A stretch of DNA of 64,000 nucleotides from Vibrionales bacterium SWAT-3 (GTDB lineage: Bacteria > Pseudomonadota > Gammaproteobacteria > Enterobacterales > Vibrionaceae): the NCBI GenBank assembly GCA_000169995.1, contig AAZW01000011.1, positions 54,455-118,454 on the forward strand, given 5' to 3'. A program made the position numbers and the translations under genes. Shown here in pieces: positions 47,096-56,813 of the stretch (within the stretch, counting starts at the first letter, position 1; the number at the start of each line of letters is the position of its first letter). The notes beneath the pieces are model-generated. The model saw only the letters and a list, made by a program, of their open reading frames with translations. It was not told where the DNA came from and made no database searches.

Positions 47096-49135
47096 ATGCC
47101 TCCCCAGCAACTACAACATTGGTTTACCCAGCTGACTGCAAACAGCCCTTTCTTTTTTGCAGTGCTTGATGCTCAACATAACTACTTTATGGTGAATGAG
47201 CGTTATTGCGATATTGCTGGTTTGAGCCAAGCTGAACTTGCAGGCATGAACGACCGCCAAACCTTAGGCGAACAATTCTATCAACACCTAAAGCCTTACT
47301 ACGAACGCGCATTCAACGGCGAAACCATTGAAGCTGAAGTCACCCTCAACGAAACTGACCTTGATACTAGCCTCCACTTCAGCTTGTCTCCGCTGACCAA
47401 TGGTAAGAATACCGATTACATCTTCTTCCACGCCTTCGATACGTCAGAAAATCAAGTACTGGTTCGCTCTTTAGAGGAATCCGAAGCAAAATTCCATAAG
47501 CTCTCTCAACTGCTACCCGACGGGCTACTACTGGTTGAAAACGACTACATTTTGTCGTCTAACCCAGCTGCTGCACGCCTGCTTGGTTTTAACTCCACCA
47601 CCGAATTGATTGGTGAAGAGTTAGGACGCTTATTTATCGATGAACAAACCAAAACAGTCTTCAATAACAGCCTCAGCTCTATTATTTCTGAGTCTGGTTT
47701 GGTTTGCTTAACGGGTGCCCGATGCGGCTTCGAACGTAAAGTTCAACTGCACATAGACTCAACCGCTATTCTTGGAAGCAGCACCCAACTGGTACTCATT
47801 CAAGACGCTCAAGAAACAACCAAACAATACACACCAGCCAATAGTGAAGATGCCTACATAGACGCGCTGACTAAACTCTACAATCGAGTCGGTTTTACCA
47901 AGCGCCTAGAGCAATTCATTCACAACGATACACCGGTTGTCATGATGTACTTAGATATTGATAATTTTAAAAATATCAATGACTCACTAGGACATCATAT
48001 TGGCGACAAAGTGATCAAAGAAGTGGCTTCACGCCTTAAACGATTACTGCCCCGTCAAGCGGTGGTCGGCCATTTAGGTGGCGATGAATTTGGTATCATT
48101 CTGCCAGAACCGGAACATCCTAGAACCGCAGAAACACTAGCAGAAAAGATCATTTCACTGATCAATCAGCCTTTTGATCTTCACCATTTTAGTAAGCGCC
48201 TAGCTTGCTCGATTGGTAGCGTACGCTTTCCTCAAGACGGCACCGATGCGCGTATCTTGCTGCAAAATGCCGATACCGCGATGTATGAGGCCAAAGATCG
48301 TGGTCGTAACCGCTTAATTAAGTTCAACGAGCAGATGAACAAAGAAGCACGCATGCGACTGTGGCTTGAGATAGAGCTTCAGAAGGCGCTGCAACAAAAC
48401 GGACTCGAGGTTTGGTATCAACCAAAAGTAAACGCCCGTGACTTCACCATCAATGGCGCAGAAGCGCTAGTTCGTTGGAAGCACCCTGTTGAAGGCTATA
48501 TTAGTCCTGCTGCATTTATCCCTGTCGCAGAACGTGCTGGTCTTATCGAACAACTTGGCCGTGTGGTGATGCGCGAAGTATTTGCAACAGTGAAGCGTTG
48601 GAAGATGCAAGGGATTCTACTTGGTCGTGTGGCAATCAACCTTTCTCCAGAACAGTTTGGTAACCCTAAGCTGATTGATTACATGGAGAAGTTACTACGC
48701 TCGACAGAGCTAGACCCAAGTGCGATTACGTTTGAGCTCACTGAAAGCGCCGTGATGAGTGATAGTGAACACACCGTGCAGATGCTTAACGCAATTAAAA
48801 AGCTCGGCTTCGCTCTATCGATTGATGATTTCGGTACCGGTTACTCTTCTCTGTCTTACCTTGCTCGCTTCCCGATTGATGAGCTTAAAATAGACCGTGC
48901 TTTCATCTCAGATATCGATACCCTACCAAAACAGATCACCGTGATTGAAAACATCATCAACCTAGGTAAATCTCTCGATTTAACTGTGGTTGCAGAAGGT
49001 GTCGAAACCAGTGAACAAGCAACGCTATTGTCGAATCTAAACTGCAGCTCGATTCAAGGTTTCCACTTCTATCGCCCACAACCAAAACAAGATGTTGAAG
49101 AGCTGTTCGCTCAAAACCGCCGCCATAAGAACTAA
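47096..49135 (+). CDS. PAS-GGDEF-EAL c-di-GMP turnover protein
   Basis: About 679 residues. Two PAS-like sensor regions (residues about 8-120 and 135-250) are followed by a GGDEF domain, whose HLGGDEFGI motif near residue 328 is intact, and an EAL domain with NGAEALVRW near residue 454, INLSPEQFG, TESAVM and IDDFGTGYSSLSYL. All residues usual for catalysis in both domains are present, so it may make or break c-di-GMP depending on PAS signals. No RxxD inhibitory site is visible before GGDEF. No membrane segment seen. I start at the ATG at 47096, after a TTG at 47093. Confidence 0.92.
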   Translation: MPPQQLQHWFTQLTANSPFFFAVLDAQHNYFMVNERYCDIAGLSQAELAGMNDRQTLGEQFYQHLKPYYERAFNGETIEAEVTLNETDLDTSLHFSLSPLTNGKNTDYIFFHAFDTSENQVLVRSLEESEAKFHKLSQLLPDGLLLVENDYILSSNPAAARLLGFNSTTELIGEELGRLFIDEQTKTVFNNSLSSIISESGLVCLTGARCGFERKVQLHIDSTAILGSSTQLVLIQDAQETTKQYTPANSEDAYIDALTKLYNRVGFTKRLEQFIHNDTPVVMMYLDIDNFKNINDSLGHHIGDKVIKEVASRLKRLLPRQAVVGHLGGDEFGIILPEPEHPRTAETLAEKIISLINQPFDLHHFSKRLACSIGSVRFPQDGTDARILLQNADTAMYEAKDRGRNRLIKFNEQMNKEARMRLWLEIELQKALQQNGLEVWYQPKVNARDFTINGAEALVRWKHPVEGYISPAAFIPVAERAGLIEQLGRVVMREVFATVKRWKMQGILLGRVAINLSPEQFGNPKLIDYMEKLLRSTELDPSAITFELTESAVMSDSEHTVQMLNAIKKLGFALSIDDFGTGYSSLSYLARFPIDELKIDRAFISDIDTLPKQITVIENIINLGKSLDLTVVAEGVETSEQATLLSNLNCSSIQGFHFYRPQPKQDVEELFAQNRRHKN

Positions 49136-49311
49136 TTAGACGATTCGACCACGCACTTCAAAGCCACAGCAACATACAAAACGACCATTCGTCAGTACCT
49201 CAAACGGAGTAAAAGCAGATTTATCCATCTAAACCTGCCTTACATCAATTCCGTCATTCACAATTCTTCATAAAATGCCCGCTTCAACTTAATTTTACTG
49301 GTAGTGAGCAA

Positions 49312-50325
49312 ATGGAACTCTTATGCCCAGCGGGTAACTTACCTGCTTTGAAAACCGCCATTGATTGCGGTGCGGATGCTGTCTATATCGGATTCAAAGA
49401 CGATACCAATGCCCGAAACTTTGCAGGCCTAAACTTTGCGGGTAAAAAGCTCGATCGTGCTGTGCAGTATGTGCATGACCACAACAAGAAAATTCATGTT
49501 GCTTTAAATACATTTGCTCACCCAAATGGCTTCGAGCGTTGGACTAACGCCGTGGACAACGCAGCAGCTTTAGGTGTTGATGCACTGATCATCGCTGACA
49601 TCGCTGTACTTGAGTACGCTGCAAACAAATATCCAGATCTAGAACTGCACCTATCAGTTCAAGCTTCTGCAACCAATGCCGCTGCGATCGACTTCTACCA
49701 CAAAAACTTCAACGTAAAACGTGTCGTACTGCCGCGCGTGTTATCAATTCATCAGGTTAAACAGCTTTCTCGTAACATCACTTCTGACGTTGACCTTGAA
49801 GTATTCGCTTTCGGTAGTTTGTGCATCATGGCGGAAGGCCGTTGCTACCTCTCTTCATACATGACGGGCGAGTCACCAAATACAGTGGGTGCTTGCTCTC
49901 CGGCGAAATACGTTCGCTGGCAAGAAACAGAATCGGGCCTAGAGTCTCGCTTGAACGAGATCCTTATCGATAAGTATGAAGCAGGTGAGAACGCTGGCTA
50001 CCCAACGCTGTGTAAAGGCCGCTTTGAAGCGGATATCGATGGTGAACGCAAGCGTTATCATGCACTCGAAGAGCCTACTAGCCTTAACACGCTATCCATG
50101 CTACCTGAATTGTTCTCAGCCAATGTCGCTTCAGTGAAGATTGAAGGTCGTCAGCGTAGCCCAGCTTATGTAGAACAAGTGACTCGCACTTGGCGCGCAG
50201 CCATCGACCGCTACTTAGCGAACCCTGAACAATACCAAGTTGAACAAGCTTGGAATGCGACACTGGCGAATGTATCGGAAGGTACACAAACCACGCTTGG
50301 CGCTTACCATCGAAAATGGCAATAG
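49312..50325 (+). CDS. ubiU: UbiU, U32-family protein for anaerobic ubiquinone synthesis
   Basis: A 337-residue U32-family protein. MELLCPAGNLPALKTAIDCG, then GADAVYIGFKDDTNARNF start the fold. Four conserved cysteines for an iron-sulfur cluster lie in SLCIMAEGRCYL, VGACSPAKY and LCKGRF. With UbiV it hydroxylates the ubiquinone ring without oxygen. UbiV begins 18 bases downstream. Previously called YhbU or collagenase-like protease. Confidence 0.92.
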   Translation: MELLCPAGNLPALKTAIDCGADAVYIGFKDDTNARNFAGLNFAGKKLDRAVQYVHDHNKKIHVALNTFAHPNGFERWTNAVDNAAALGVDALIIADIAVLEYAANKYPDLELHLSVQASATNAAAIDFYHKNFNVKRVVLPRVLSIHQVKQLSRNITSDVDLEVFAFGSLCIMAEGRCYLSSYMTGESPNTVGACSPAKYVRWQETESGLESRLNEILIDKYEAGENAGYPTLCKGRFEADIDGERKRYHALEEPTSLNTLSMLPELFSANVASVKIEGRQRSPAYVEQVTRTWRAAIDRYLANPEQYQVEQAWNATLANVSEGTQTTLGAYHRKWQ

Positions 50326-50343
50326 AGCCAACTGGAGAACTCA

Positions 50344-51222
50344 ATGAAATACGCATTAGGCCCTCTACTTTATTTCTGGCCAAAACAAGACGTTGAAAGC
50401 TTCTATGAGCAAGCAAAATCAAGCTCTGCAGACATCATCTACCTAGGTGAAGCCGTGTGTTCAAAACGTCGAGAGATGAAAGCGAAACACTGGATGGACA
50501 TCGCTAAAGAGCTGTCTGCTTCAGGTAAGCAAGTGGTATTGTCGACCATGGCATTGCTCGAAGCACCTAGCGAAGTCAACATCATGAAGAAGTACATTGA
50601 TAACGGTGACTTTGCGATTGAAGCGAACGATGTGTCTGCTATTCAGCTTGCAAGCGAAAGTAAAGTGCCTTTCGTGGTTGGCCCTGCGGTAAACACTTAC
50701 AATGCGCGCACGCTGAACTTGTTCTTAAAGCAAGGTATGACGCGTTGGTGTATGCCAGTCGAGCTTTCTCGCGAATGGCTGAGCAATGTGATGACGCAGT
50801 GTGAAGAGCTCAATATTCGCAACAAGTTTGAAGTCGAAGTGTTCAGCCACGGTTACTTGCCTCTTGCTTATTCAGCACGCTGCTTTACGGCTCGTGCCGA
50901 AAATAAAGCCAAAGACGACTGTGAAACCTGCTGTATCAAGTACCCAACAGGCCTTCAAGTTGAGAGCCAAGAAGGTCAGTCTGTCTTCAACCTTAACGGC
51001 ATCCAGACTCAATCAGGCTACTGCTACAACTTGGTAAATGACTTACCAAACATGCATGACTTAGTGGATGTGGTTCGTTTAAGCCCACTTGGTGTTGATA
51101 CCTTCTCTGAAATCAATAACTTCAGAGCCAACGAACAGGGTCAAAATCCAATGAAGATTGAGAGCCGCCAGTGTAATGGCTACTGGCATCAGCTTGCAGG
51201 TTTAGACGTTAAAAACATCTAG
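50344..51222 (+). CDS. ubiV: UbiV, U32-family partner of UbiU
   Basis: A 292-residue U32-family protein. The first cluster cysteine is C39 in IIYLGEAVCSKRREMK. The remaining ligands are in ARCFTARAENKAKDDCETCC. MKYALGPLLYFWPKQDVESF at the N-terminus is typical of UbiV/YhbV. It forms a heterodimer with UbiU for oxygen-independent ubiquinone synthesis. Ribosome-binding GGAG precedes the ATG. Ends at a strong terminator. Confidence 0.92.
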   Translation: MKYALGPLLYFWPKQDVESFYEQAKSSSADIIYLGEAVCSKRREMKAKHWMDIAKELSASGKQVVLSTMALLEAPSEVNIMKKYIDNGDFAIEANDVSAIQLASESKVPFVVGPAVNTYNARTLNLFLKQGMTRWCMPVELSREWLSNVMTQCEELNIRNKFEVEVFSHGYLPLAYSARCFTARAENKAKDDCETCCIKYPTGLQVESQEGQSVFNLNGIQTQSGYCYNLVNDLPNMHDLVDVVRLSPLGVDTFSEINNFRANEQGQNPMKIESRQCNGYWHQLAGLDVKNI

Positions 51223-51250
51223 CCTCAACGATTGAGCCGAATAACAAATA

Positions 51251-51280
51251 AAAAAGGTCTAGCATTTGCTAGACCTTTTT
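51251..51280. terminator. Bidirectional terminator between ubiV and the MATE gene
   Basis: AAAAAGGTCTAGCA and TGCTAGACCTTTTT form perfect 14-base arms around two bases; A and T tracts on both sides suit convergent genes. Confidence 0.9.
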
Positions 51281-51302
51281 AGTTCGTCTCAAGAAAATCG
51301 AC

Positions 51303-52640
51303 CTATGCCGTTGCGGTTTCCATCGGCGAGGCGTCGAGCTTCTTTACGTCTTTGTAGAGCATCATCATAACCACTACGCTCAGCGCGATATTAGACAATG
51401 GATACGCAATCCAGATCCCCGGCACGCCATATAGCTTAGGCATAATGTACAGGAACGGCAGTTGAATCAGCATGTTACCTATCGTCACAAACATCGCTTT
51501 GCTGCCCTTGTTCACCGCCTGGTAGTAAGCCCCCGCAACCACCAAGAAACCATCAAGCGCCAATGCAAACATGTGCAGTCTAATGCCCAATACGGTGTAC
51601 TCAACTAACTGAGGTTCGTCCGAGTTAAACACTGAAACGAACTCACGCGGGAATACGTTCAATAGCAATACAAACGCGACACCAATCAAGACAGAACTCG
51701 ACATCGCAATCTTAAGCAACTTGCGAATATTCGCTTGGTTACGTGCGCCATGGTTGTAGCTCACCAATGGTTGCATACCGTTAGCGATACCTTCCGCAGT
51801 GAGGTAATAAACCGTCACGATATAGCCCAAAATAGCGTAAGCACCAATCATCAACTGGTCGCCATATTGAGAGAACAAAGCGTTGTGCAATGCCACCATC
51901 ATTGAGCCATAAGCGTACATAAAGAAGCTTGATGTACCAATCGCGAAAATCTGTGGGATTACCGCAAGCTTCAATCTCAATTCACTCCAACGTAAACGCA
52001 GGTTTGCACGGCGTGAGAAGAAGTAAGCGAGACCCAAAGCCGTTACCACAAACTGAGCAATCGCTGTAGCCAATGCCGCGCCCATCAACTCCCATCCAAA
52101 TAGAGCGATAAGCAAGTAATCCAGAACGATATTAATGACCGCACCAATAATCATCAGGATCGTCGCTAGATTCGGGCTATCGTCGTTACGCAGTAGAAAT
52201 GGCATTGCGATAGAACCCAAGGTAAACACACTGGCGCCAATCAAGATGTGTAAGTACTGCAAACCAAGTTCATACACTCGACCTTCTGCGCCCTGCCAAA
52301 GCAAAAAGTTATCGGCAAACAGATACAGCAAGATAGAAACAATGGGGGTTATGGCTAACAACAAGGTTAAACCCGTAGCCAAGATCTGCTTAGCACCTTG
52401 AGTGTCTTTTTCACCTTGTCGAATCGATACCAGTGCGCCAGTACCGACACCCACCAACATACCTAGGCCAAGAATCGAACCGATCACCGGCCATGCGACG
52501 TTGATACCCGCCAGCCCATCAGCACCGACATAACGACCAATAAAGATGCCATCCACCACTTGGTAGAGGCCATTAACCAGCATCGCTGCTACCGTTGGGA
52601 TTGTGTATCGCCAGAATTGACGACTAATTGAGTTACTCAT
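51303..52640 (-). CDS. MATE-family multidrug/cation efflux transporter
   Basis: A 445-residue inner-membrane protein with twelve predicted helices in two similar halves (residues 1-220 and 230-440). The family start IPTVAAMLVNGLYQVVDGIF and GRYVGADGLAGINVAWP are visible. The second half has LTAEGIANGMQPLVSYNHGA. MATE proteins pump drugs or dyes out in exchange for Na+ or H+; the substrate here is unknown. The gene lies 88 bases after the MarR-type gene, and a palindrome in this gap resembles one upstream of marR, so it is probably repressed by it. Confidence 0.88.
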   Translation of the reverse strand: MSNSISRQFWRYTIPTVAAMLVNGLYQVVDGIFIGRYVGADGLAGINVAWPVIGSILGLGMLVGVGTGALVSIRQGEKDTQGAKQILATGLTLLLAITPIVSILLYLFADNFLLWQGAEGRVYELGLQYLHILIGASVFTLGSIAMPFLLRNDDSPNLATILMIIGAVINIVLDYLLIALFGWELMGAALATAIAQFVVTALGLAYFFSRRANLRLRWSELRLKLAVIPQIFAIGTSSFFMYAYGSMMVALHNALFSQYGDQLMIGAYAILGYIVTVYYLTAEGIANGMQPLVSYNHGARNQANIRKLLKIAMSSSVLIGVAFVLLLNVFPREFVSVFNSDEPQLVEYTVLGIRLHMFALALDGFLVVAGAYYQAVNKGSKAMFVTIGNMLIQLPFLYIMPKLYGVPGIWIAYPLSNIALSVVVMMMLYKDVKKLDASPMETATA

Positions 52641-52694
52641 CTCTTACTCTACTTTCATTGTGAGTCACATATCAGTGGGATATGACTCGATAAA

Positions 52695-52715
52695 TTAGTT
52701 AATAAGGCTAACTAA
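52695..52715. promoter_or_regulatory. MarR-type operator upstream of the MATE gene
   Basis: TTAGTTA, seven bases, TAACTAA. It matches the palindrome at 53161-53181 at 16 of 21 positions, and sits 55 bases before the MATE start codon. Probable operator of the adjacent MarR-type protein. Confidence 0.65.
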
Positions 52716-52728
52716 ATATCTAAATTAA

Positions 52729-53136
52729 TTACTTCAATGCTTTGGCTAATAACTGGTTCAATTGCGTAGACTCTTGCTCAGACAAACGACTTTCCAGTAT
52801 TTGTGCCATCACATGATAGATCTTGCTCTCTTCTTCTAAACCTAGCTCTGCTTTGTGCGTCAGTACTACGAGTTTAGATCTCGCGTCTTCCAATGAAGCC
52901 TTACGCTCGACCAGACCTTTTCTCTCAAGCCTTTGCACCATAGTGGTCGCTGAAGGCTTAGTCACTTGCATTTCAATAGCAAGATCGGTCAATCGAATCG
53001 GCTCAGGAGAGGCCTGAATCACCTTCAAGTAGTCATATTCATTGAAGCTCAACTGGCAGATAGGATCTTCATTTACTTGTGTTCGCCATACTTTCGAGGC
53101 GAAGCGTTCTATCTTCTCTAAATTCTGGTTTAGCAT
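52729..53136 (-). CDS. MarR-family transcriptional regulator
   Basis: About 135 residues with a MarR-type winged helix: PIRLTDLAIEMQVTKPSATT, then MVQRLERKGLVERKASLEDARSK-type wing (the recognition helix and wing are clear). I start it at an ATG at 53136; a GTG at 53160 in the same frame adds 8 residues but has no ribosome-binding site and would abut the palindrome at 53161-53181. Twin palindromes before this gene and before the MATE gene suggest it represses itself and the transporter. Ligand unknown. Confidence 0.85.
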   Translation of the reverse strand: MLNQNLEKIERFASKVWRTQVNEDPICQLSFNEYDYLKVIQASPEPIRLTDLAIEMQVTKPSATTMVQRLERKGLVERKASLEDARSKLVVLTHKAELGLEEESKIYHVMAQILESRLSEQESTQLNQLLAKALK

Positions 53137-53160
53137 ACTCACCCAATCAAAGAATGGCAC

Positions 53161-53181
53161 TTAGTTAGCAAGACTAACTAT
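53161..53181. promoter_or_regulatory. MarR-type operator upstream of marR gene (autoregulation)
   Basis: TAGTTAG, five bases, CTAACTA (53162-53180), with matching flanking bases. It lies 25 bases before the chosen start of the MarR-type gene. The second copy before the MATE gene makes an operator role likely. Confidence 0.65.
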
Positions 53182-53242
53182 TTTAATCCTGTTTAAATAA
53201 AAAGCAATCCAAAACGAGACAAAGATCATAAAAAGTAGGCAC

Positions 53243-53270
53243 AAAAAAGCCGCTGACTGGCAGCGGCTTT
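53243..53270 (-). terminator. Terminator downstream of nlpI
   Basis: On the minus strand AAAGCCGCTG, five bases, CAGCGGCTTTTTT: perfect 10-bp arms plus T-run. Confidence 0.9.
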
Positions 53271-53289
53271 GATAGTAGAAATAATCTAT

Positions 53290-54213
53290 TTAGCGAGCAT
53301 CAGCTTCTTGCTCTGCTTCAGCTAACTTAGCTTGAGCGAGGTGCTCTGCTTTTAGCGTAGTGAAAATACGGCTCAACTCTAAGAAAGAGTAACGATGCTC
53401 TACGTATTCAAATACGTTAAAAGAGACCGACAACTTATACAAAGAGATCGCATTCGCGTAGTCACCGTTCATGTGGTAACGCTTAGCCAGATAGAAATAT
53501 GTCTCTGTTAATCTCTGTGCCAGCAACGTGTTATCACGAGTACCAGTTAAGATCGCTTTGAATGCCTGCTCTTCAGTGATGTCATCGAGCATGATAGCGA
53601 CCAATACCCAGCCCCACTGCTCGTCATGATTCTCATAACGTTTTTGCAGGTCCAGCTTAGCTTGCTCAGGGGTTAGCTCATGCTGAATGATGTATAACCA
53701 AAGCGCGCGGAATGGATCGCTCGGATCATCGGCGTAGTGCTTCATCATTTCTTCATTAGCTAAGTCGTAACGCTCACCATAATAGAGTGCGATAGCGCGG
53801 TTTCTCTCTGCATATGAATTCGCAGGATCAAGCTCGAGCGTAGAGTCGAACGATTCATAAGCCGCATCAAACTCCCCCACTTGCGTGAAGTAGACACCCA
53901 AAAGGTTGAAGATATCAGGCTGAGCTGGGTTCAATGAAAGAGATTGATTAAAGTCTAAACGCGCCAAATCCCTCAGGCCGACACTGTCGTAGTAGTTACC
54001 ACGTTCAAACAACATCTTAGCTCTAACTTCATCATTCAGATCTGGGCGCTGCAGTAGCTGACTCAAACGTGCAATCTGAACTTCTTGCTGGACGCTCGGT
54101 TGTAAAGGCACAGCCATTGGCGGGTAAACCCAACTTGAGGCGTTATCTGATGTTGTTGCACAACCAGTTAGTACAAGCAGTAAACACATACTCGCGGTTT
54201 GAAACCATTTCAC
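53290..54213 (-). CDS. nlpI: NlpI, TPR outer-membrane lipoprotein
   Basis: A 307-residue lipoprotein. GTG start at 54213 with AGGAG upstream. Signal peptide MKWFQTASMCLLLVLTGC with lipobox LTGC at residues 15-18. Tetratricopeptide repeats follow (ARLDFNQSLSLNPAQPDIFN, then LLGVYFTQVGEFDAAYESFD). NlpI is an outer-membrane adaptor that organises peptidoglycan endopeptidases and their degradation by Prc. It lies immediately downstream of pnp, as in E. coli, but behind a terminator. Confidence 0.93.
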   Translation of the reverse strand: MKWFQTASMCLLLVLTGCATTSDNASSWVYPPMAVPLQPSVQQEVQIARLSQLLQRPDLNDEVRAKMLFERGNYYDSVGLRDLARLDFNQSLSLNPAQPDIFNLLGVYFTQVGEFDAAYESFDSTLELDPANSYAERNRAIALYYGERYDLANEEMMKHYADDPSDPFRALWLYIIQHELTPEQAKLDLQKRYENHDEQWGWVLVAIMLDDITEEQAFKAILTGTRDNTLLAQRLTETYFYLAKRYHMNGDYANAISLYKLSVSFNVFEYVEHRYSFLELSRIFTTLKAEHLAQAKLAEAEQEADAR

Positions 54214-54244
54214 AAATAATTACTCCTGTTATGACCGCAATTAA

Positions 54245-54269
54245 AAAGGGGAGCGATATGCTCCCCTTT
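54245..54269 (-). terminator. Terminator downstream of pnp
   Basis: On the minus strand AAAGGGGAGC, five bases, GCTCCCCTTTTT: perfect 10-bp arms with T-run. Confidence 0.88.
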
Positions 54270-54337
54270 ATAACATGCTTTGTTGACGATAGGTTAAAAA
54301 TCACTAAAAAGCGATATTACTATCGATGCACTGAGAA

Positions 54338-56458
54338 TTACTCAGCAGCAGGTGCTTCGCCTTCAGCTGGCGTTTCAACTGCTTCTTTCATGCTTAGACG
54401 TACACGGCCTTGACGGTCAATCTCAAGAACCTTAACAGGAACTTCTTGACCTTCAGTTAGGTAGTCAGACACTTTCTCAACTCGCTTGTCAGCGATTTGA
54501 GAGATGTGTACTAGACCATCTTTACCTGGAAGGATAGTTACGAATGCACCGAAGTCAGCTAGACGAGCAACTTTACCTTGGTAAATGCGGCCAACTTCAA
54601 CTTCAGCTGTGATCTCTTCGATACGACGGATAGCTTCTTTAGCAGCAGCGCCTTCAGTAGCAGCAATCTTGATTGTGCCGTCATCTTCGATTTCGATTGT
54701 AGTACCCGTTTCTTCACAAAGAGCACGGATAACTGCGCCGCCTTTACCGATAACATCTTTGATCTTATCAGAGCTGATTTTCATTGTGTGGATACGTGGA
54801 GCGAATTCAGAGATATCTTCACGAGCACCAGAGATAGCTTCATCCATTACAGAAAGGATGTGCTTACGTGCACCTTGCGCTTGGTTAAGAGCAATTTGCA
54901 TGATCTCTTTAGTGATACCTTCGATCTTGATGTCCATTTGAAGTGCAGTGATACCGTCGTTAGTACCTGCTACTTTAAAGTCCATGTCACCTAGGTGGTC
55001 TTCGTCACCAAGGATGTCAGAAAGAACTACGAAGTCATCGCCTTCTTTAACAAGACCCATTGCGATACCCGCAACAGAAGACTTGATTGGAACACCAGCG
55101 TCCATAAGCGCTAGAGATGTACCACATACAGAAGCCATTGAAGAAGAACCGTTAGATTCAGTGATTTCCGATACAACACGAACTGTGTATGGGAACTCAT
55201 CAACAGAAGGCATTACTGCAGCGATACCACGCTTAGCTAGTTTACCGTGGCCGATTTCACGACGCTTAGGAGAACCTACAAAACCAGTTTCGCCAACACA
55301 GTATGGAGGGAAGTTGTAGTGTAGTAGGAAGTTATCTTTACGCTCGCCTGTTAGCTCATCGATGATTTGAGCGTCACGCTGTGTACCAAGCGTAGCAGTA
55401 ACGATAGCTTGAGTTTCACCACGAGTGAATAGAGAAGAACCGTGAGTACGTGGAAGAACGCCAGTGCGAACGTCTAGTGCACGAACCATGTCTTTTTCAC
55501 GGCCATCGATACGTGGGTTACCAGCGATGATGCTGCGACGTACCACTGTTTTCTCTAGGTCGTGGAAGATAGAGTGAACTTCTTTTAGGTTTACTTCTTC
55601 GTCTTCAGATACTAGTACTTCGTTAACTTCAGCCGCGATCTCGTGGATACGGTCGTAACGAGTCATTTTCTCTGTGATTTGGTACGCTTCAACTAGCTTA
55701 GCTTCTGCTAGCTCAGCGATGCGAGTGTTAAGCGCAGTGTTCTCTTCTGGAGCAACCCAATCCCATGCAGGAGTAGCAACTTCAGCTGCGAATTCGTTGA
55801 TCGCGTTGATAACAACTTGTTGTTGATCGTGACCAAATACTACCGCTGATAGCATCTCTTCTTCTGTTAGGTTGTCTGCTTCAGACTCAACCATTAGAAC
55901 CGCACCAGCAGTACCAGAAACAACAAGGTCAAGCTTAGACGTTTCTAGCTCAGTGTTGCTTGGGTTAAGTACTAGTTGACCGTCGATGTGACCAACACGT
56001 GCTGCACCGATAGGACCGTTGAACGGGATACCAGAGATAGCAAGTGCTGCAGAAGTACCGATCATTGTTACCATGTCAGGCTGAACGTCTGGGTTAACAG
56101 ACATTACTGTAGCGATAACTTGAACTTCGTTCTTGAATGCATCTGGGAAAAGAGGACGAATTGGACGGTCGATTAGACGAGCCGTTAGTGTTTCGCCTTC
56201 TGATGGACGACCTTCACGCTTGAAGAAGCCACCTGGGATTTTACCAGCAGCGTATGTACGCTCTTGGTAGTTAACCGTTAGAGGGAAAAAGTCTTGACCT
56301 TGTACCGCTTCTTTTTTACCAACAACAGATACGAATACTGAAGTATCGTCCATTGTTACCATAACTGCTGCAGTGGCTTGACGAGCAATAACGCCAGTTT
56401 CTAGAGTAACTGTGTGGTTACCGTACTGAAACGTTTTTACAACTGGTTTCTCAAACAT
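54338..56458 (-). CDS. pnp: Polynucleotide phosphorylase
   Basis: About 706 residues: two RNase PH-like domains, then a KH domain near residue 555 ([20 protein letters not shown]) and an S1 domain near 620-690 ([20 protein letters not shown]). The active-site region [19 protein letters not shown] is present. It degrades RNA from the 3-prime end using phosphate and is a member of the degradosome. AAAGGA precedes the ATG at 56458; the extended frame to 56521 is leader. A long hairpin in the leader suggests RNase III dependent autocontrol as in E. coli. Confidence 0.96.
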   Translation of the reverse strand: MFEKPVVKTFQYGNHTVTLETGVIARQATAAVMVTMDDTSVFVSVVGKKEAVQGQDFFPLTVNYQERTYAAGKIPGGFFKREGRPSEGETLTARLIDRPIRPLFPDAFKNEVQVIATVMSVNPDVQPDMVTMIGTSAALAISGIPFNGPIGAARVGHIDGQLVLNPSNTELETSKLDLVVSGTAGAVLMVESEADNLTEEEMLSAVVFGHDQQQVVINAINEFAAEVATPAWDWVAPEENTALNTRIAELAEAKLVEAYQITEKMTRYDRIHEIAAEVNEVLVSEDEEVNLKEVHSIFHDLEKTVVRRSIIAGNPRIDGREKDMVRALDVRTGVLPRTHGSSLFTRGETQAIVTATLGTQRDAQIIDELTGERKDNFLLHYNFPPYCVGETGFVGSPKRREIGHGKLAKRGIAAVMPSVDEFPYTVRVVSEITESNGSSSMASVCGTSLALMDAGVPIKSSVAGIAMGLVKEGDDFVVLSDILGDEDHLGDMDFKVAGTNDGITALQMDIKIEGITKEIMQIALNQAQGARKHILSVMDEAISGAREDISEFAPRIHTMKISSDKIKDVIGKGGAVIRALCEETGTTIEIEDDGTIKIAATEGAAAKEAIRRIEEITAEVEVGRIYQGKVARLADFGAFVTILPGKDGLVHISQIADKRVEKVSDYLTEGQEVPVKVLEIDRQGRVRLSMKEAVETPAEGEAPAAE

Positions 56459-56517
56459 TGTATTTCCTTTATCTAAAGATTGTTCTTTAGAGTCAGTAAG
56501 TTGAAACCCAAAAATCA

Positions 56518-56607
56518 CCAATCGCGACTAGTCGAAGCAGACGGATTTTATGAGCTGTATCGAAAAAATACAGTGTTCATCCACTTTGAATAGTCGCGAC
56601 CTATTGG
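56518..56607 (-). promoter_or_regulatory. Long leader hairpin of pnp (probable RNase III site)
   Basis: The arms CCAATCGCGACTA (56518-56530) and TAGTCGCGACCTATTGG (56591-56607) pair through a perfect 9-bp core, and inner segments pair again (ATGAGCTGTAT with ATACAGTGTTCAT). This folds about 90 bases of the pnp leader, 60 bases before the start codon. In E. coli RNase III cuts such a stem so that PNPase can reduce its own message. Confidence 0.65.
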
Positions 56608-56756
56608 CCGACATCTGTGACTGTAACTTCTGGGTCGTATAATACCTATACAGTTAGCTGTACAGGCGAGGCATAGTATAAACTATTTTTATATACAGGG
56701 ATATTTTCGTACTGAAAAAGCTCCGTGAAATAGCTCAAACTCTGTCTTTCAGGCAC

Positions 56757-56785
56757 AAAAAAAGGAGCAATAAATGCTCCTTTTT
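56757..56785 (-). terminator. Terminator downstream of rpsO
   Basis: AAAAAGGAGCA, five bases, TGCTCCTTTTT: perfect 11-bp arms with T-run on the minus strand. Confidence 0.9.
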
Positions 56786-56813
56786 CTTCAAACAGTCTTT
56801 GCAGACATCGCTA

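Noticed and set aside
49140..49311. FNR-like half-site ATCAA upstream of ubiU
   Set aside because: Only one half matches; the other half has 2 of 5 bases, so it was not listed.
54559..55319. Open frames opposite pnp
   Set aside because: They mirror the strongly biased codon use of pnp and lack starts with ribosome-binding sites.
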